A program made the translations under genes and the position numbers. From Ilumatobacteraceae bacterium (GTDB lineage Bacteria; Actinomycetota; Acidimicrobiia; Acidimicrobiales; Iamiaceae), in NCBI GenBank assembly GCA_025463265.1, contig JAOBWH010000126.1, positions 1 through 33,603 on the forward strand: DNA of 33,603 nucleotides, given 5' to 3'. Shown here in pieces: positions 32,864 through 33,603 of this stretch. Below the pieces are notes generated by a model. It was not told where the DNA came from and did no database searches. It saw only the letters and a list, made by a program, of their open reading frames with translations. Position 1 is the first letter of the stretch. Each line of letters opens with the position of its first letter.

Positions 32864-33603
32864 TCATCGTGGGCCCCGGAGATCAGGGCGGTCTGGTTCG
32901 GTGCCCGCTCCGGTCGGGGACAAGACGTTGCCGGCGGTGGCCGCCAGGCCCGAGCCGGTGGTCGCCAGCCGGCGGTACAGCGGTCCGACCAGCCGGCGGT
33001 ACAGCGGCGAGACGAAGCGGGAGCCGAAGACCACCACCTGGTTGGCCGGATTGGCGAAGGCCCGGCGCCGGCCGTGGTCGACGGCGTCGACGATCGCCCG
33101 GGCGACCCGGTCCGGTGCCTCCACCGGTGGAGGCGGGACGCCCTGCCGGCCGGTCACGTTCGCCGCCTGCCGGTAGATCGGGGTGTCGACGGCGCCAGGT
33201 GCGGTGGTGATCACGTGGACGCCCGGCTCGTCGGCGGTCTCGAGCTCCAGCACCCGGGCCAGGCCGAGCTGGCCCCACTTCCCTGCCACGTAGGCGCCGA
33301 TCTCGGGTACCGCCACCGACGACAGCAGCGAGGTGACGATGACCAAGGAGCCCTCGTGCTGGGCGCGCAGGACCGGCAGCACCGAGCGGGCGACGTTCGC
33401 CGTGCCGTGCAGGGCGGTGTCGAACACCGTCGTGCACACGTCGACGGGCAGGTCCTCGATCCGCCCGTACGCCATCACCATGGCGGCGTGGACCACGACG
33501 TCGACACGCCTGCGCCGCTGCACGGTCTCGGTGACCACCCGGTCCACCTCGGCCGCATCGGTCACGTCGACCGCCTCCACCGCCACCGAGGCGGCGCCGG
33601 CGA
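32864..33603 (-). CDS. Short-chain dehydrogenase/reductase, N terminus outside the window
   Basis: The frame stays open to the window edge, and the Rossmann TGxxxGxG segment is missing, so about 60 N-terminal residues lie beyond it. Visible parts are the acidic cofactor loop VDVTDAAEVDRVV, VVHAAMV in the NAG position, catalytic Ser in VTSLLSSV, and YVAGKWG with Tyr and Lys in the YxxxK order. SDRs of this build reduce or oxidise small alcohols and ketones with NAD(P)H. The C-terminal part (ANPANQVVVFGSRFVSPLYRR) carries an eight-residue duplication, PLYRRLVG/PLYRRLAT, typical of a membrane-associated tail in some actinobacterial SDRs. The cupin gene follows in the same direction. Confidence 0.87.
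   Translation of the reverse strand, partial: AGAASVAVEAVDVTDAAEVDRVVTETVQRRRRVDVVVHAAMVMAYGRIEDLPVDVCTTVFDTALHGTANVARSVLPVLRAQHEGSLVIVTSLLSSVAVPEIGAYVAGKWGQLGLARVLELETADEPGVHVITTAPGAVDTPIYRQAANVTGRQGVPPPPVEAPDRVARAIVDAVDHGRRRAFANPANQVVVFGSRFVSPLYRRLVGPLYRRLATTGSGLAATAGNVLSPTGAGTEPDRPDLRGPR
32965..33007. repeat. 19-bp direct repeat in the SDR gene
   Basis: CCAGCCGGCGGTACAGCGG occurs at 32965-32983 and again at 32989-33007, spaced by 24 bases, so it is an in-frame eight-residue duplication encoding PLYRRL twice in the SDR tail. Confidence 0.7.

Overview
This window comes from a very GC-rich actinomycete. Codon third positions are almost all G or C, GTG and TTG starts are common, and genes often overlap as ATGA or GTGA. 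Secreted proteins with Thr-run linkers (TTTTT-AP type), a mycobacterial-style SigF/SigB-like sigma factor and an isolated nuoC-nuoD pair suggest an Acidimicrobiia-like lineage (Iamia/Ilumatobacter type). That placement is an inference. I see about 34 protein genes and no tRNA, rRNA, insertion sequence, phage gene or CRISPR array. No gap between genes exceeds 300 bases.

Layout. 1-2014 (+): end of a Tad/Flp pilus-type locus with TadE- and TadG-like proteins. 2048-3937 (-): membrane-bound diguanylate cyclase. 4215-4706 (+): four-helix membrane protein. 4734-6415 (-): a histidine phosphatase coupled to NAD(P)H-hydrate dehydratase (nnrD). 6573-8669 (-): four-helix membrane protein, STAS-domain protein and GAF-GGDEF cyclase. 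8823-9080 (+): GlsB/YeaQ-like membrane protein. 9102-12445 (-): CPA1-type antiporter, 140-aa membrane protein, epoxide-hydrolase-like enzyme and small lipoprotein. 12604-14267 (+): metallo-beta-lactamase-fold hydrolase and an NPPY methyltransferase. 14290-16902 (-): FAD oxidoreductase with a Rieske tail, coupled to a GCS2-type carboxylate-amine ligase. 17110-19355 (+): CsbD-like coiled-coil protein, second coiled-coil protein and an alternative sigma factor. 19282-24323 (-): tightly coupled operon of glycosyltransferase, UDP-galactopyranose-mutase-like flavoprotein, aldo/keto reductase and GH1-like glycosidase. 24476-30372 (+): amidohydrolase, nuoC, nuoD and acnA. 30613-32352 (+): zinc alcohol dehydrogenase and a 192-aa protein. 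32390-33603 (-): cupin and a truncated SDR.

The main unifying signal is a promoter motif. Between about 7 and 18.3 kb, the pattern GTTT-N15..17-GGGTA(G/C/A) occurs in five intergenic regions in the correct orientation, with four weaker copies. This is the known recognition pattern of SigF/SigB-type general-stress sigma factors. One strong copy lies in front of the sigma factor gene itself, which suggests autoregulation. The genes behind these promoters (antiporter, lipoprotein plus hydrolase, FAD-Rieske enzyme plus ligase, CsbD-like and coiled-coil proteins, membrane proteins) look like a local general-stress regulon built around that sigma factor. Several of its effectors have no known function.
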